DNA of 45,017 nt, taken from the NCBI GenBank assembly GCA_020435295.1, contig JAGQZV010000006.1, forward strand, positions 1 through 45,017, read 5' to 3'. The notes under the pieces were generated by a model, which searched no databases, had not been told where the DNA came from, and saw nothing but the letters and a program-made list of their open reading frames with translations. Both the position numbers and the translations under genes were made by a program. Shown here piece by piece: positions 17,852-26,900 of the stretch (position 1 is its first letter; the number at the start of each line of letters is the position of its first letter). The stretch comes from Bdellovibrionales bacterium. GTDB taxonomy: Bacteria > Bdellovibrionota > FAC87 > UBA2466 > JACKAF01.

Positions 17852-18253
17852 ATGGAGAAACATTCTCATATATTTCACCTAGCGGTTCCTTGTAAGGACC
17901 TCGAAGAAACAGTCCAATTTTATGAGCAGGGTTTGGGGTGTCGGGTCGCTCGACGCTACGCAGATAGGGCCACGTTGGATTTTTTTGGTGACCAAGTTGT
18001 CTTACACCTCAGCCCCGACAAAATTGATCAGGTCCCTAAAATGTACCCTCGTCACTTCGGAGTTACATTTAGGGATCGCGCACAATTCGACGCCTTTCTA
18101 GAGCGCGCGCGCAACGCCAATCTTGAGTTTTTCAATGAACCGTTCGTGCGGTTTGCTGGCAAGCCCGAAGAACACCACACCTTCTTTCTTAAGGACCCCT
18201 CCAACAACCTGATTGAAGTGAAATACTACCTGGACGCAAGCTTCGTCTACTAA
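17852..18253 (+). CDS. VOC-superfamily (glyoxalase/extradiol dioxygenase-like) protein
   Basis: A 133-residue single-domain protein with paired beta-alpha-beta-beta-beta modules. FHLAVPCKDLEETVQFYEQGLGC opens the first, and PRHFGVTF and the closing FFLKDPSNNLIEVKYY form the second. His (FHLA), His (PRHFG) and Glu (LIEVKYY) are probable metal ligands. The pattern FFGDQVVLHLSPD plus VRFAGKPEEHHTFFLKDPSNN resembles the COG3565 predicted dioxygenases. Substrate is unknown. ATG 17852 fits the domain boundary, although the frame is open from 17789. It is the only + strand gene between the two halves of the Dlt-like system. Confidence 0.8.
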   Translation: MEKHSHIFHLAVPCKDLEETVQFYEQGLGCRVARRYADRATLDFFGDQVVLHLSPDKIDQVPKMYPRHFGVTFRDRAQFDAFLERARNANLEFFNEPFVRFAGKPEEHHTFFLKDPSNNLIEVKYYLDASFVY

Positions 18254-18254
18254 A

Positions 18255-18285
18255 GTTCCAAAAGTAGATGGGCACCTTTTGGAAC
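18255..18285. terminator. Bidirectional hairpin between convergent VOC gene and prfC
   Basis: A perfect 10-bp inverted repeat (GTTCCAAAAG / CTTTTGGAAC) with an 11-base loop fills the gap between the stop of the VOC gene and the stop of prfC. There is no long T-run outside the stem, so termination may be weak or need help. Confidence 0.65.
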
Positions 18286-18286
18286 C

Positions 18287-19870
18287 TCAGCCTTGGCTGG
18301 TGAAGTGGAAAATGACTTCTGGGTTTTGTTTTTCAAGGGATTGCAACGCCCACTCGGCGTCGCAGAGAAGCACCGGCAAGTCGTCAGCATCATGAAGGAC
18401 TGTCGCAACGCCCTTCAGCTTTTCCCGATGTGGTCTGCCCTCCAAATCGGTCAACCAACGGGCAACCTTATAAGGAAGCATCTCCATTTTTCCTTTAACA
18501 CCGTACTCGTCCTCCAACCTATATAGCAGAACCTCGAACTGGAGAATGCCCACTACCCCTAGAATGGGCAGTTGCCACCCGACGGCCGGATCGTAAAATT
18601 TCTGGATCGTTCCTTCATCGACAAGTTGCTGGAGACCTTTTTCCAATTGCTTTCTTTTTAGCGCGTCACCGACAGAAATCCGCGCAAAGTGTTCGGGCGA
18701 AAATCGCGGAATGTCCCTAAATACCACGTCCACTCCCGCGGTAACAGTATCGCCAATTTTGAAATTTCCCGTATCGTTAATCCCAACGATATCCCCAGCA
18801 AACGCCTCTTCTACCGTATTTCTCTCTTGCCCCATGAGCTGGTTTGCGTAATTGAGACGCAACTCTCGACCCAGTCGCATGTGCTTGACCTTCATCCCTC
18901 GCTCAAAACGCCCGGAACAAACGCGTATGTACGCGATGCGATCGCGGTGGCGCTTGTCCATATTGGCTTGTATCTTGAAAATAAAGCCCGAGAACGCGGG
19001 ATCCTCCGGTGTTATCTCCCCCGTATCGAGCTTGCGCCCTTGAGGCGGCGGAGCGTATTGGGTGAACAGATCCAGAAACAGATCGACTCCCCAATTGTGC
19101 TTGGCGCTCCCAAAGGTCATGAAGGTCATCTTCCCAGACAAGAAATCGGCCGTATCAAGCGGCGGGAGAATCCCCTCTAGAAGTTCTAACTCCTCTAAAA
19201 ACTGGGCATGCAGATCGGCTTCCACAAAGTCGCGCAAGATCGCGTCGTCGGGGCCGGCTACGTCGAGCACCTTAGCCATTCCCCTTGTCCCCTTTTCAAA
19301 AGCATAAAATTTCTTTTTCAGCCGGTGGTAAAGTCCCTTGAAGCGATCTCCCATCCCTATCGGCCACGTCACCGGGTAACATGCCATGTGCAGAGTATTC
19401 TCGACATCGTCAATCAGATCCAACGGACTCTTGCCTTCGCGATCCATCTTGTTTGCGAATGTAAAGATAGGCATTTTGCGAAGCCGGCACACTTCGTACA
19501 GCTTGCGGGTCTGGGACTCGACGCCCTTGGCGGCATCGATAAGCATCGCAGCGCAATCGGTTGCATGCAGCGTTCGGTAGGTATCCTCGCCAAAGTCCTT
19601 GTGGCCCGGCGTATCTAGCCAGTTGATGCGAAGCCCGTTGTAGTCAAACTGCATGACGCTAGAGCTGATGGAGACTCCCCTCTCCTGCTCCATTTTCATC
19701 CAGTCGGATTTGGCCGCTTTGGCCCCTTTTTTCCCTTTTACCTCACCCGCTTCTTGGATGACGCCACCCAAGAGGAGCAATTGCTCGGTAATAGTGGTTT
19801 TACCGGCATCCGGATGCGAAATAATGGCGAAAGTCCGCCGGCGCTGGATTTCGTGACTGTACTTTGACAC
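18287..19870 (-). CDS. prfC: Peptide chain release factor 3
   Basis: A 527-residue translational GTPase that recycles RF1/RF2 from the ribosome after peptide release. It has G1 SHPDAGKTTITEQLL, switch region KMEQERGVSISSSVMQF, G3 WLDTPGHKDFGEDTYR and G4 FANKMDREGKSP, followed by domain II and the RF3-specific C-terminal domain (VGILQFEVLLYRLEDEYGV). Length is as expected for RF3, and the EF-G-type C-terminal extension is absent. The GTG start lies 12 bases after the DltD-like gene, so prfC may be read on the same transcript. Its presence between Dlt-like genes is probably incidental. Confidence 0.96.
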   Translation of the reverse strand: MSKYSHEIQRRRTFAIISHPDAGKTTITEQLLLLGGVIQEAGEVKGKKGAKAAKSDWMKMEQERGVSISSSVMQFDYNGLRINWLDTPGHKDFGEDTYRTLHATDCAAMLIDAAKGVESQTRKLYEVCRLRKMPIFTFANKMDREGKSPLDLIDDVENTLHMACYPVTWPIGMGDRFKGLYHRLKKKFYAFEKGTRGMAKVLDVAGPDDAILRDFVEADLHAQFLEELELLEGILPPLDTADFLSGKMTFMTFGSAKHNWGVDLFLDLFTQYAPPPQGRKLDTGEITPEDPAFSGFIFKIQANMDKRHRDRIAYIRVCSGRFERGMKVKHMRLGRELRLNYANQLMGQERNTVEEAFAGDIVGINDTGNFKIGDTVTAGVDVVFRDIPRFSPEHFARISVGDALKRKQLEKGLQQLVDEGTIQKFYDPAVGWQLPILGVVGILQFEVLLYRLEDEYGVKGKMEMLPYKVARWLTDLEGRPHREKLKGVATVLHDADDLPVLLCDAEWALQSLEKQNPEVIFHFTSQG

Positions 19871-19882
19871 CGCGGGGGCAGT

Positions 19883-21019
19883 TTACCCAAGATCTCCCAA
19901 ATAGCAATCAACGCGCGGTGGGAAAAGTTCGCCTGAGGACACTCCGGGAAGGCGGTACAGCGGGCGGCTCTGGCATTGGCTGAGCGCTTCGGCAGTCGCC
20001 CGCTCAATTTGAAGGCGAGCGGGTTTCATTACATGATTGGCGTCATAAAAATCCCCCTGCCTAATGCTGAGTTTCGAGTAGTCCCAGTAGGCCACGTCTA
20101 GCGCACGCGCAACCGCCCGCATATCGTTCGAATAGGTCGCCATAAACTCAGCACCCATCGCCTCCCGTGCGACTTGATTTAGTGGCAACTCCACCAACAC
20201 CAAACCCAGCGACTTGCGCCGGCACAGATTTACCAGGGCCCGCAGGGCATGCAGATTCGATTGAATTCGCGCGGCATAGTAGTTGCGGTTTCTTTGCGCG
20301 TATTTTTTTATCTTCCAGGCTTTTTTTTCGGCGGTATGCGGCTCCCGATCAAACCAGCTCGGTTCATACTCGTAACATGGAAGGTGGCCACGCAGGTACT
20401 GGCCCCGGTGCACCCAAAGTTGGTGCTTTAATCGCCAGATGATGTGCGGAAACAAAAAACTTTCTTCAATCCCGTCCTCCTCAAGTAGTTGATTTCGAGT
20501 CGGTGAATAGAGCAAAAGGTGGTGTAGTCGCCAGCGCTCGCGATCTTCACTAAGCTCTCGGCTCATAATCCGGGGATTCACCCCCAACAAAACCAAGCCG
20601 CTATAGGAAGGGAGCTGATCAATAATCGCAACGCTCTCGTGTAGCGGCTGCATGCCGCTTGCAAAATTATGGAAACTAACCTCTTGTCGAAGGTGAGCGT
20701 GAAGCAGACTCCTAAACTCTTCCTCCTTGAAAGCGTAGGCCATGGAGGAGCCTCCTACAGAATAGATTTGTAGAGTCTTCGGAGGGTTCTGCTTTAGGGT
20801 CGGCAACGTGTGATTGGTATACATGAAAAGATCTTTGGAGTCTTTCAGCAGATAACCAAGTGGAATGCGTGAATAGGTTCCAGCACGAAACCCGTACTCT
20901 AGAAACGCCAAAGAAAGGACAAATAAAAAACCAGCAACTACAGGTGGCGCCCAATGCATGCACCGAAGGCCGCCCCAAAAATCCCTGGCTAGCTTAATGG
21001 CAAAGTTTTCGTTCAACAT
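19883..21019 (-). CDS. DltD-like membrane-anchored SGNH-type protein
   Basis: A 378-residue protein with one N-terminal membrane anchor (about 25-44) and an extracytoplasmic domain. SGNH-like features are YSVGGSSM (Ser91/Ser92, nucleophile block), FHNFASGMQPLHES, LVLLGVNPRIM and FYDANHVM (Asp326, His329) near the end, the layout of DltD and alginate AlgX/AlgJ-type proteins. DltD takes part in the last acyl transfer to the polymer, downstream of DltB. It overlaps the ACP gene by 26 bases and follows it and the microprotein in one operon. Sequence resemblance is by motif order only, so the call is moderate; the neighbourhood strengthens it. Confidence 0.72.
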   Translation of the reverse strand: MLNENFAIKLARDFWGGLRCMHWAPPVVAGFLFVLSLAFLEYGFRAGTYSRIPLGYLLKDSKDLFMYTNHTLPTLKQNPPKTLQIYSVGGSSMAYAFKEEEFRSLLHAHLRQEVSFHNFASGMQPLHESVAIIDQLPSYSGLVLLGVNPRIMSRELSEDRERWRLHHLLLYSPTRNQLLEEDGIEESFLFPHIIWRLKHQLWVHRGQYLRGHLPCYEYEPSWFDREPHTAEKKAWKIKKYAQRNRNYYAARIQSNLHALRALVNLCRRKSLGLVLVELPLNQVAREAMGAEFMATYSNDMRAVARALDVAYWDYSKLSIRQGDFYDANHVMKPARLQIERATAEALSQCQSRPLYRLPGVSSGELFPPRVDCYLGDLG

Positions 21020-21236
21020 ACTTTGCGATTCGTTCGGCGCTATCTAGATTCTCAACGACAACTTCGCTGGGTAGGACGCGGATTTTGAAGCGCGTCTCGA
21101 GAAACCCGATGAGTTCTACAAGTTTCATCGAGTCCAGAATTTTGGCATCAAAAAGAGATGTCTGCGGCAGGATGGACGCCTCCTCATTGAGCAAGTGATT
21201 GCGGATATAATTCAAAATCGGATCCAATGGTTCCAT
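20994..21236 (-). CDS. Acyl carrier protein (DltC-like)
   Basis: An 80-residue acidic helical carrier protein. The phosphopantetheine attachment motif is LDSMKLVEL with Ser36, followed by LIGFLETRFKIRVLPSEV and a final helix, as in ACP and DltC. The start is ATG 21236, whose A is the last base of the TGA stop of the microprotein (TGATG), showing translational coupling. It overlaps the DltD-like gene by 26 bases. It probably receives the acyl group activated by the ligase at 16200-17651. It is clearly distinct from housekeeping ACP, which would read DSLD, not DSMK, in the motif. Confidence 0.85.
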   Translation of the reverse strand: MEPLDPILNYIRNHLLNEEASILPQTSLFDAKILDSMKLVELIGFLETRFKIRVLPSEVVVENLDSAERIAKYVERKLCH

Positions 21237-21373
21237 CAAAACCCCTCGTACCTAAACATTTTTAACCCCAGTTGGGACGTCCATGCTACGAGCAGGGCAT
21301 AGTAAATTAGAAACCAACCAAACACCTGAAACACTACTCCCAACCAAAATGCCTTTGTTTTGCCAGAACGCAC
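21236..21373 (-). CDS. DltX-like single-TM microprotein
   Basis: A 45-residue frame from GTG 21373 to TGA 21236. It begins with a short basic segment (RSGKTKAF), has one hydrophobic helix (WLGVVFQVFGWFLIYYALLV) and ends ...LKMFRYEGF. The C-terminal F-x-Y-x-x-F matches the conserved tail of DltX (FIYNEF-type), the small partner of DltB that takes part in D-alanyl transfer. Its stop overlaps the ACP start, so it heads the operon microprotein-ACP-DltD-like. An in-frame stop lies two codons upstream of the GTG. SD is weak (TGGAAT). It is short, so chance is possible, but the motif, TM helix, coupling and context agree. Confidence 0.75.
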   Translation of the reverse strand: MRSGKTKAFWLGVVFQVFGWFLIYYALLVAWTSQLGLKMFRYEGF

Positions 21374-21424
21374 TTTTTAATCATATTCCAGTTTGAGAGA
21401 GTGCCAAAGCACGCCGCATTGCGC

Positions 21425-22036
21425 TCAGATCTTCCGTTGCAGGCCGACAACCTTTCCCTGAATTTCAAAACTCTGGTTGCGGATTACAATGGGCTTCATA
21501 AAACGGTTTTCGGGCACTAGTTGAATGCGGCCCTCTTTTTTGGAGTAACGCTTCACGGTCGTCTCTCCATCCACAAGGGCGACAATGATATCACCCTCGC
21601 GGATCCGGTGCCCTCGCTCCACAATAAGGAGATCCCCCTCAAAAATTCCGGCGTCCACCATACTATTGCCCACGACCCTCAGCGCGAACGAAGGCGCATC
21701 AGAAATCTCGTCTGGAACCAGCAGCTCCCCCATCTCCAATTGATTGGCGTCTCGAGTAGCACCGGCGGCAATTTCTCCGTAAATCGGAACCGCCTTAGCC
21801 CCGACGCGACGGTGTCCTTTTGGAAAGAGGCCCCGTGCTGTGCGCCCTTTTCCGGTTTTCGCGTTTTCCAGGTAGCCTTTTTTCCGCAGCGCTCCCACAT
21901 GATCCTGGACTGTCCCCACCGCCTGGTACCCAAAGTGTTCCTGGATCTCACGATAAGAAGGCGGAACCCCCTCAATCTGACAGCGTTGCTTGATGAAGAG
22001 AAGAATGTCCCTCTGTACGGGCGTTAAGTCTTTCAT
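21425..22036 (-). CDS. lexA: LexA repressor
   Basis: A 203-residue SOS repressor. The N-terminal winged-helix DNA-binding domain (about 1-70) includes PPSYREIQEHFGYQAVGTVQDHV. The self-cleavage site is Ala91-Gly92. The S24 peptidase-like catalytic dyad is Ser125 (VVGNSMVDAGI) and Lys162 (GETTVKRY). RecA-ssDNA stimulates autocleavage, releasing SOS promoters. It is divergent from imuA-imuB-dnaE2 and shares the intergenic region with them, so it probably controls both itself and the mutagenesis operon through the palindrome at 22097-22114. Confidence 0.97.
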   Translation of the reverse strand: MKDLTPVQRDILLFIKQRCQIEGVPPSYREIQEHFGYQAVGTVQDHVGALRKKGYLENAKTGKGRTARGLFPKGHRRVGAKAVPIYGEIAAGATRDANQLEMGELLVPDEISDAPSFALRVVGNSMVDAGIFEGDLLIVERGHRIREGDIIVALVDGETTVKRYSKKEGRIQLVPENRFMKPIVIRNQSFEIQGKVVGLQRKI

Positions 22037-22096
22037 GCTTGCCTCACTTTATAGGCCTTTTTTTCTTCAGTCCTTCATTTTTCTATTGATCGGTTA

Positions 22097-22114
22097 ACCA
22101 TACATATGTATGGT
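22097..22114. promoter_or_regulatory. Probable LexA operator (SOS box) between lexA and imuA
   Basis: ACCATACATATGTATGGT is a perfect 18-bp palindrome centred in the lexA-imuA intergenic region, where a LexA operator is expected. It lies 20 bases upstream of the chosen imuA start and 61 bases from lexA. The sequence is neither the E. coli CTGT-N8-ACAG nor the Gram-positive GAAC-N4-GTTC box, so the clade may have its own motif. Confidence 0.72.
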
Positions 22115-22133
22115 ATATCTAACTGGAGGGACG

Positions 22134-22679
22134 TTGTCCATAAAAGTTTTAAATTTTTCGCCTACTTGCAGCAATGACGGGAGTGGAGGAAAAAATGAGG
22201 CGCAAGAAAAGTTCCTTCTGTCGCTGCAAGATAAAGGCGGCTTGGTTTCTCTCCGGGGGGGCTCTAAGAGCTACTTTGCTCTCTCCTGTTTTGAAGTATT
22301 ACTAAAACGCCTAAAAGGAGCCCCCCCTTTCTCCGTTTGGATTGCCGATGAGGGATTTCCCTATCCCCCACTGCTCGCGCAGCGATGGGAAATCCCTCTC
22401 TCCCGCCTTCTTTTGGTGAAAGTGCACAGTGCACCAGACACCTGGAAGGTAGGGCTGGAAGCCATTCAAACGGGTTTATTTAAATGGGTTTTTCTACGCC
22501 CCTCAGGCCCTTGTCCCGCTTCTCATTTAAGGAAACTACAACTGGCATCGGAGCGGCTGGAAACGCAGGTTTTTATTTTGAGCAACGCTGATCTTCCTCA
22601 CTGGCCTATACGCATCCGCTGTGAGTTGAGTTATGAGCCGAATTCTTTTTTTCCAAAGCAATGGCGAGCACCACAATGA
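22134..22679 (+). CDS. imuA: ImuA-like SOS mutagenesis protein
   Basis: A protein of about 181 residues resembling the RecA-like core of ImuA (COG4544). A central Walker-like strand region (GLVSLRGGSKSYFAL) precedes SVWIADEGFPYPPLLAQRW, LLLVKVHSAPDTWKVGLEAIQTGLF and VFLRPSG. ImuA helps the ImuB-DnaE2 mutasome, although its role is less clear than that of the other two. The frame is open from ATG 22110 inside the operator palindrome; I prefer TTG 22134, which has GGAGGG just upstream. The 3' end overlaps imuB by 47 bases. It is shorter than typical ImuA, so the call rests partly on position. Confidence 0.75.
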   Translation: MSIKVLNFSPTCSNDGSGGKNEAQEKFLLSLQDKGGLVSLRGGSKSYFALSCFEVLLKRLKGAPPFSVWIADEGFPYPPLLAQRWEIPLSRLLLVKVHSAPDTWKVGLEAIQTGLFKWVFLRPSGPCPASHLRKLQLASERLETQVFILSNADLPHWPIRIRCELSYEPNSFFPKQWRAPQ

Positions 22680-23904
22680 AAAAGAAATCCACTCTTGGTT
22701 ACCTTTTGGAGAGGCCTGTTTTTCACTCACTCCCAAAGTCTCCGTCCCAGGGCAACAGCAAGTTTTGCTCGATGTGGAAAGCACTCAGACTTACTTTGGG
22801 GGAGAGGAAAATATACTGCGCGCCCTGGCAAAGCTCAGTGCCACTTTCGGAGTCCAAGGTCACGCAGTGCTCACCGATAGACCTGAATGGGCGCGCGTCT
22901 TTGCCACCACCCGAGATGTCTTTATTCCTGTTGGGCAGAGTCATACACAACTATTGAAATTACCCATTGAAAGGCTGCAACTATGCGGCAACCCTTTCAC
23001 CATCGACGAAGAATTGCCAGAACGCGAAAGCCTTACGGCTTTCATGAGAAGAGTCGGCATGGATCGCATCGAGCACTTCACACAACTGACCCCCACAGCT
23101 ATTGGGCGCCGATTTGGAAAGCTCGGGATGATCCTACAACAGTGGGTTATGGGAGAGCGGCAGCTGTCCCTCCCCATCCTGGAGCCTACCGGTAAAATAG
23201 AAGAAACCATTGAAACCGAAGAAATTACCTGCCTGGATTCCCTAGCCTTCTATCTACAGGAAGTTTTAGCCCGCATTGAAGCGCGTTTGACAGGCAGAGA
23301 ACTTTTAGCCCAACAACTCAACTTATCTTTTTTCCTAGAGTCTACTCAAAAAATCCAAAACAAAATGGGCCTGTCAGAACCTTTAAGAGACGCGATCTCT
23401 TTATTCAGGCTTCTAATGGGGCACTTGGAAAAAATGCAATGGGACTCTCCTCTGCAACGTCTGGAGATCTGCGTTTCGGAATCTGTCCCCGCCACTCCCG
23501 GACAACTCTCTTTGTGGGACAATTCTGAAAATAAAAAAGCAGATATGGGAAATTTTGTTAGACGCCTTCGCTACCGTTACGGAGAAAGCAATGTAGGCTT
23601 TGCTAAATTGGCAGAACGGCACCTGCCAGAGTTTTCCTGGGAAAACACGTGGCCCCCTGTTGAAAGAGACATAAGAGATTTCCCATCTCCTCCTTTCAGA
23701 CCGTTATTTATTTACGCAAGTCCCCGAAGCTATCGTGTCCCTCCCAATACACGTTTGATCCCTACTGAAAATTTAGATGTTGAGTGGTGGGACACTTATG
23801 GAAGCCGCCGGTACTTTACCGCTCTCACCCCGGGAAGAGAAGCTCTTTGGATTTTTTGGGATCTCCGTCTAGGGCAATGGTTTATTCATGGCTGCTTTGA
23901 TTGA
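22633..23904 (+). CDS. imuB: ImuB, catalytically inactive Y-family polymerase adaptor
   Basis: A 423-residue DinB-like protein lacking the acidic polymerase residues, as in ImuB, which brings DnaE2 to the beta clamp. The N-terminal part has FSLTPKVSVPGQQQVLLDVESTQTYFGG, followed by a Y-family little-finger-like region. A beta-clamp-binding pentapeptide QLSLW lies at 291-295. The C-terminal part is the WFIHGCFD-type tail common in ImuB. It appears to lack about 40-60 residues of the usual N-terminus. It overlaps imuA (47 bases) and dnaE2 (17 bases), consistent with one translationally coupled operon under LexA. Confidence 0.9.
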   Translation: MSRILFFQSNGEHHNEKEIHSWLPFGEACFSLTPKVSVPGQQQVLLDVESTQTYFGGEENILRALAKLSATFGVQGHAVLTDRPEWARVFATTRDVFIPVGQSHTQLLKLPIERLQLCGNPFTIDEELPERESLTAFMRRVGMDRIEHFTQLTPTAIGRRFGKLGMILQQWVMGERQLSLPILEPTGKIEETIETEEITCLDSLAFYLQEVLARIEARLTGRELLAQQLNLSFFLESTQKIQNKMGLSEPLRDAISLFRLLMGHLEKMQWDSPLQRLEICVSESVPATPGQLSLWDNSENKKADMGNFVRRLRYRYGESNVGFAKLAERHLPEFSWENTWPPVERDIRDFPSPPFRPLFIYASPRSYRVPPNTRLIPTENLDVEWWDTYGSRRYFTALTPGREALWIFWDLRLGQWFIHGCFD

Positions 23905-26900
23905 AAAACACCCTTTCGTAGAACTATGTGCCAAAAGTAACTTTTCGTTTTTGGAAGGCGCCTCTCATCCGGAGGAAATGGTGAGACAAGCGCAGGCATT
24001 GGGATACCTTGGACTGGCGCTTACTGACAGCAACGGTGTGTACGGACTCCCCAAGGCCCATGTAGCCGCAAAGGAACTAAACTTTCCCGTTATTTGTGGA
24101 GCAGAAATTCTTCTAGAGGGAAAGTTTCCTGCTTATTTACTGGCAAAAAATCGAGAAGGTTATGGAGACCTCTGCGAAACACTCACACAATTACATGCCA
24201 CAGAAGCAACTTTGACTTGTAAGCACCTCGATAGCCCTCACTTGTTTTTACTCCTCCCCCCAACCCCCGAGATAGCCCCCCTACTTCCCGGGCTTAAAGA
24301 ACACTTTGAAGAACGTATTTTTCTGGTGGCTCACCGCTTCATGGATGGGAGAGACAGGGATCGACTAGAGCTCTTAGATAGATTGAGCCACAAGCATGCG
24401 CTCCACTGCATTGCCAGCAATGCCCCGCTTTTCCACTTACGTGAACGCAAAATCCTCCAAGATGTTTTAAGGAGCATTCAACACCGCACCACTCTGAACA
24501 ATGCTGGTTTTAAGTTGCTAGCAAATTCCGAACGCCACTTGAAATCTCCAGAAGCTTTGTACAAGCTATTCTCCGATCATCCGGAATGGTTGGAAAACAC
24601 TCTGCGCATCGCAGAAAACTGCCATTTTAGTCTAGATGAGATCCGCTACCACTACCCCACCGAGTGGATCCCGGAAGGTGAAACCACCATGAGCTATCTT
24701 TCTAAACTCACCGAAAAAGGCATCGAGAAAAGGTACGGACGCAGCTCTCCTCCGGCCGTACGCCAGCAGGTCGATAAGGAACTAAAACTAATCGAAGAAC
24801 TTGGCTACGCCGACTATTTCCTTACCACTTGGGACATAGTACGCTTTGCCCGCTCTCAGGGAATTCTCTGCCAAGGAAGAGGGTCCGCGGCCAACTCTAT
24901 CGTCTGCTATCTACTGGAAATAACCTCGATCGATCCTATTCGCTTGGATTTACTTTTTGAGCGCTTTCTTTCTCGAGAACGCAATGAGCCCCCCGATATT
25001 GACATAGATTTTGAACATGAGCGCCGTGAAGAGGTGATTCAGTATTTATATTCCCGTTACGGGAGAGATCGGGCAGCTATTACTGCGGAAGTAATTTGTT
25101 TCAGAAGGAAATCCGCTTTAAGAGAGGTGGCCAAGGTTTTTGAAATCCCACTGGAGAGTGTAGAAAAATTCCTGCATCTTTCTCACCGTCGCAGCCTTTC
25201 TGAAATGCACCTTGAACAATTTGTAGAATTAGCACCGGAACTCCAACCTAAAACTATTGCTTTATATTTGGAGATAGTAAGACTGATCAGAGGTTTCCCA
25301 AGGCATATTGGCACTCATGTAGGAGGCTTTGTACTCACCCATGACAAACTCAGCAGAAATGTTCCGATTGAAAAGGCTGCGATGCCTGAAAGGACCATCG
25401 TGCAGTGGGATAAAAACGACCTCGATGCCTTGGGTTTTGTGCGCGTGGATATTCTGGGACTCGGTATGTTGACTGCCATACGCAAGAGTTTTGAATACAC
25501 CGAGCAAATTTATGGGAAAAAGTACACCTTAAGCAATATTCCCGCGGAGGATCCCAAAGTGTACGACAAGATGTGTCTAGCCGATACCGTTGGAGTCTTC
25601 CAAATTGAATCCCGAGCACAAATGAGCATGCTACCGAGACTTAAACCTCGCAACTTTTTCGACTTGGTGGTTCAGATCTCGATCGTCCGCCCCGGCCCCA
25701 TTCAAGGGGAGATGGTTCACCCTTACCTGCAACGGCGCGCCGGAGAAGAAAGATTTGATTTTCCTCTGCCTGAACTGAAGAGAATATTGGAAAAAACTTA
25801 TGGCGTACCCATTTTCCAAGAGCAAGTAATGGCTATGGCCATGGTCGTAGCGGATTTTTCCGCGGGGGAGGCGGACAATCTAAGACGCGCTATGGGAACT
25901 TGGAAGCGTGAAGGAGGAGAAAAACTCGCCCGCATTGCGGCCCACCTGGAAGAAAGACTAATCAGCAAGGGCGTTAAACCTGACTTTGCAAAACAGATAG
26001 TAAATCAGATCAAGGGCTTTGCGGAGTATGGATTTCCCGAATCTCACGCGGCCTCTTTTGCGATTCTGGCATATGTGTCCGTTTATCTAAAAACTTATTA
26101 TCAGGACTGCTTTTTGACAGGTCTCCTAAACTCTCGACCGATGGGTTTCTACAGTTCACATACCTTGATATACGACGCCAAAAGGCAAGGGATAGACGTA
26201 CGCGGCGTAGAGCTCCCCTTTTCCACTTGGGATAACCGCGTTGAATCCCCTGGTGTAGTGCGCTTGGGACTTCGAGAAATCCGAGGGCTTTCTAAAAGCA
26301 CAGGCCTAGCCATAGAGGCTGTGTTTCATAACAACCCCCATTTGAATTTTCATGGTTTCATTGCAGCGTTGCGGGACTCTCTTTACCCTCGCCCGCTCAT
26401 CAAACGTGAATTGTTTTTGTTGGCTTTTTCAGGGGCTTTTAAAACCTTTGGCATGAACCGCAGAGAAGCGATTTGGGAAATCCAGGCGTTGCGTGTAGAA
26501 GAAGAGCTTTTCTTACCTGAGCCAGAATCCTACCCAGATCTTCCTAAAGAAAGTTCTTGGGAAAGGATTCGCTACGACTACGAGTCCCATGGTGTCAGTC
26601 TTTACGCCCATCCCATGAGTTACTTCAGAAAATACCTGATGGCCAATCTATACATGGACTCCAAAAGCCTGCAGCAGACTTCAAAAAAGTACGTCCGAAC
26701 TTCTGGGGTTGTCATCTGCCGGCAAATGCCCAGTACCGCTTCAGGCGTCTTATTTATCACGCTTGAAGACGAATTTGGTTTTGTAAATTTGGTGCTCTGG
26801 AAACGCGTCTATGAACAATTTCGGGACATTATTCTCACCCATTCCTTTCTACTGGTGGAAGGAAAGCTCGATAGCCCCAAAAATGCCCGAGTCATTCACC

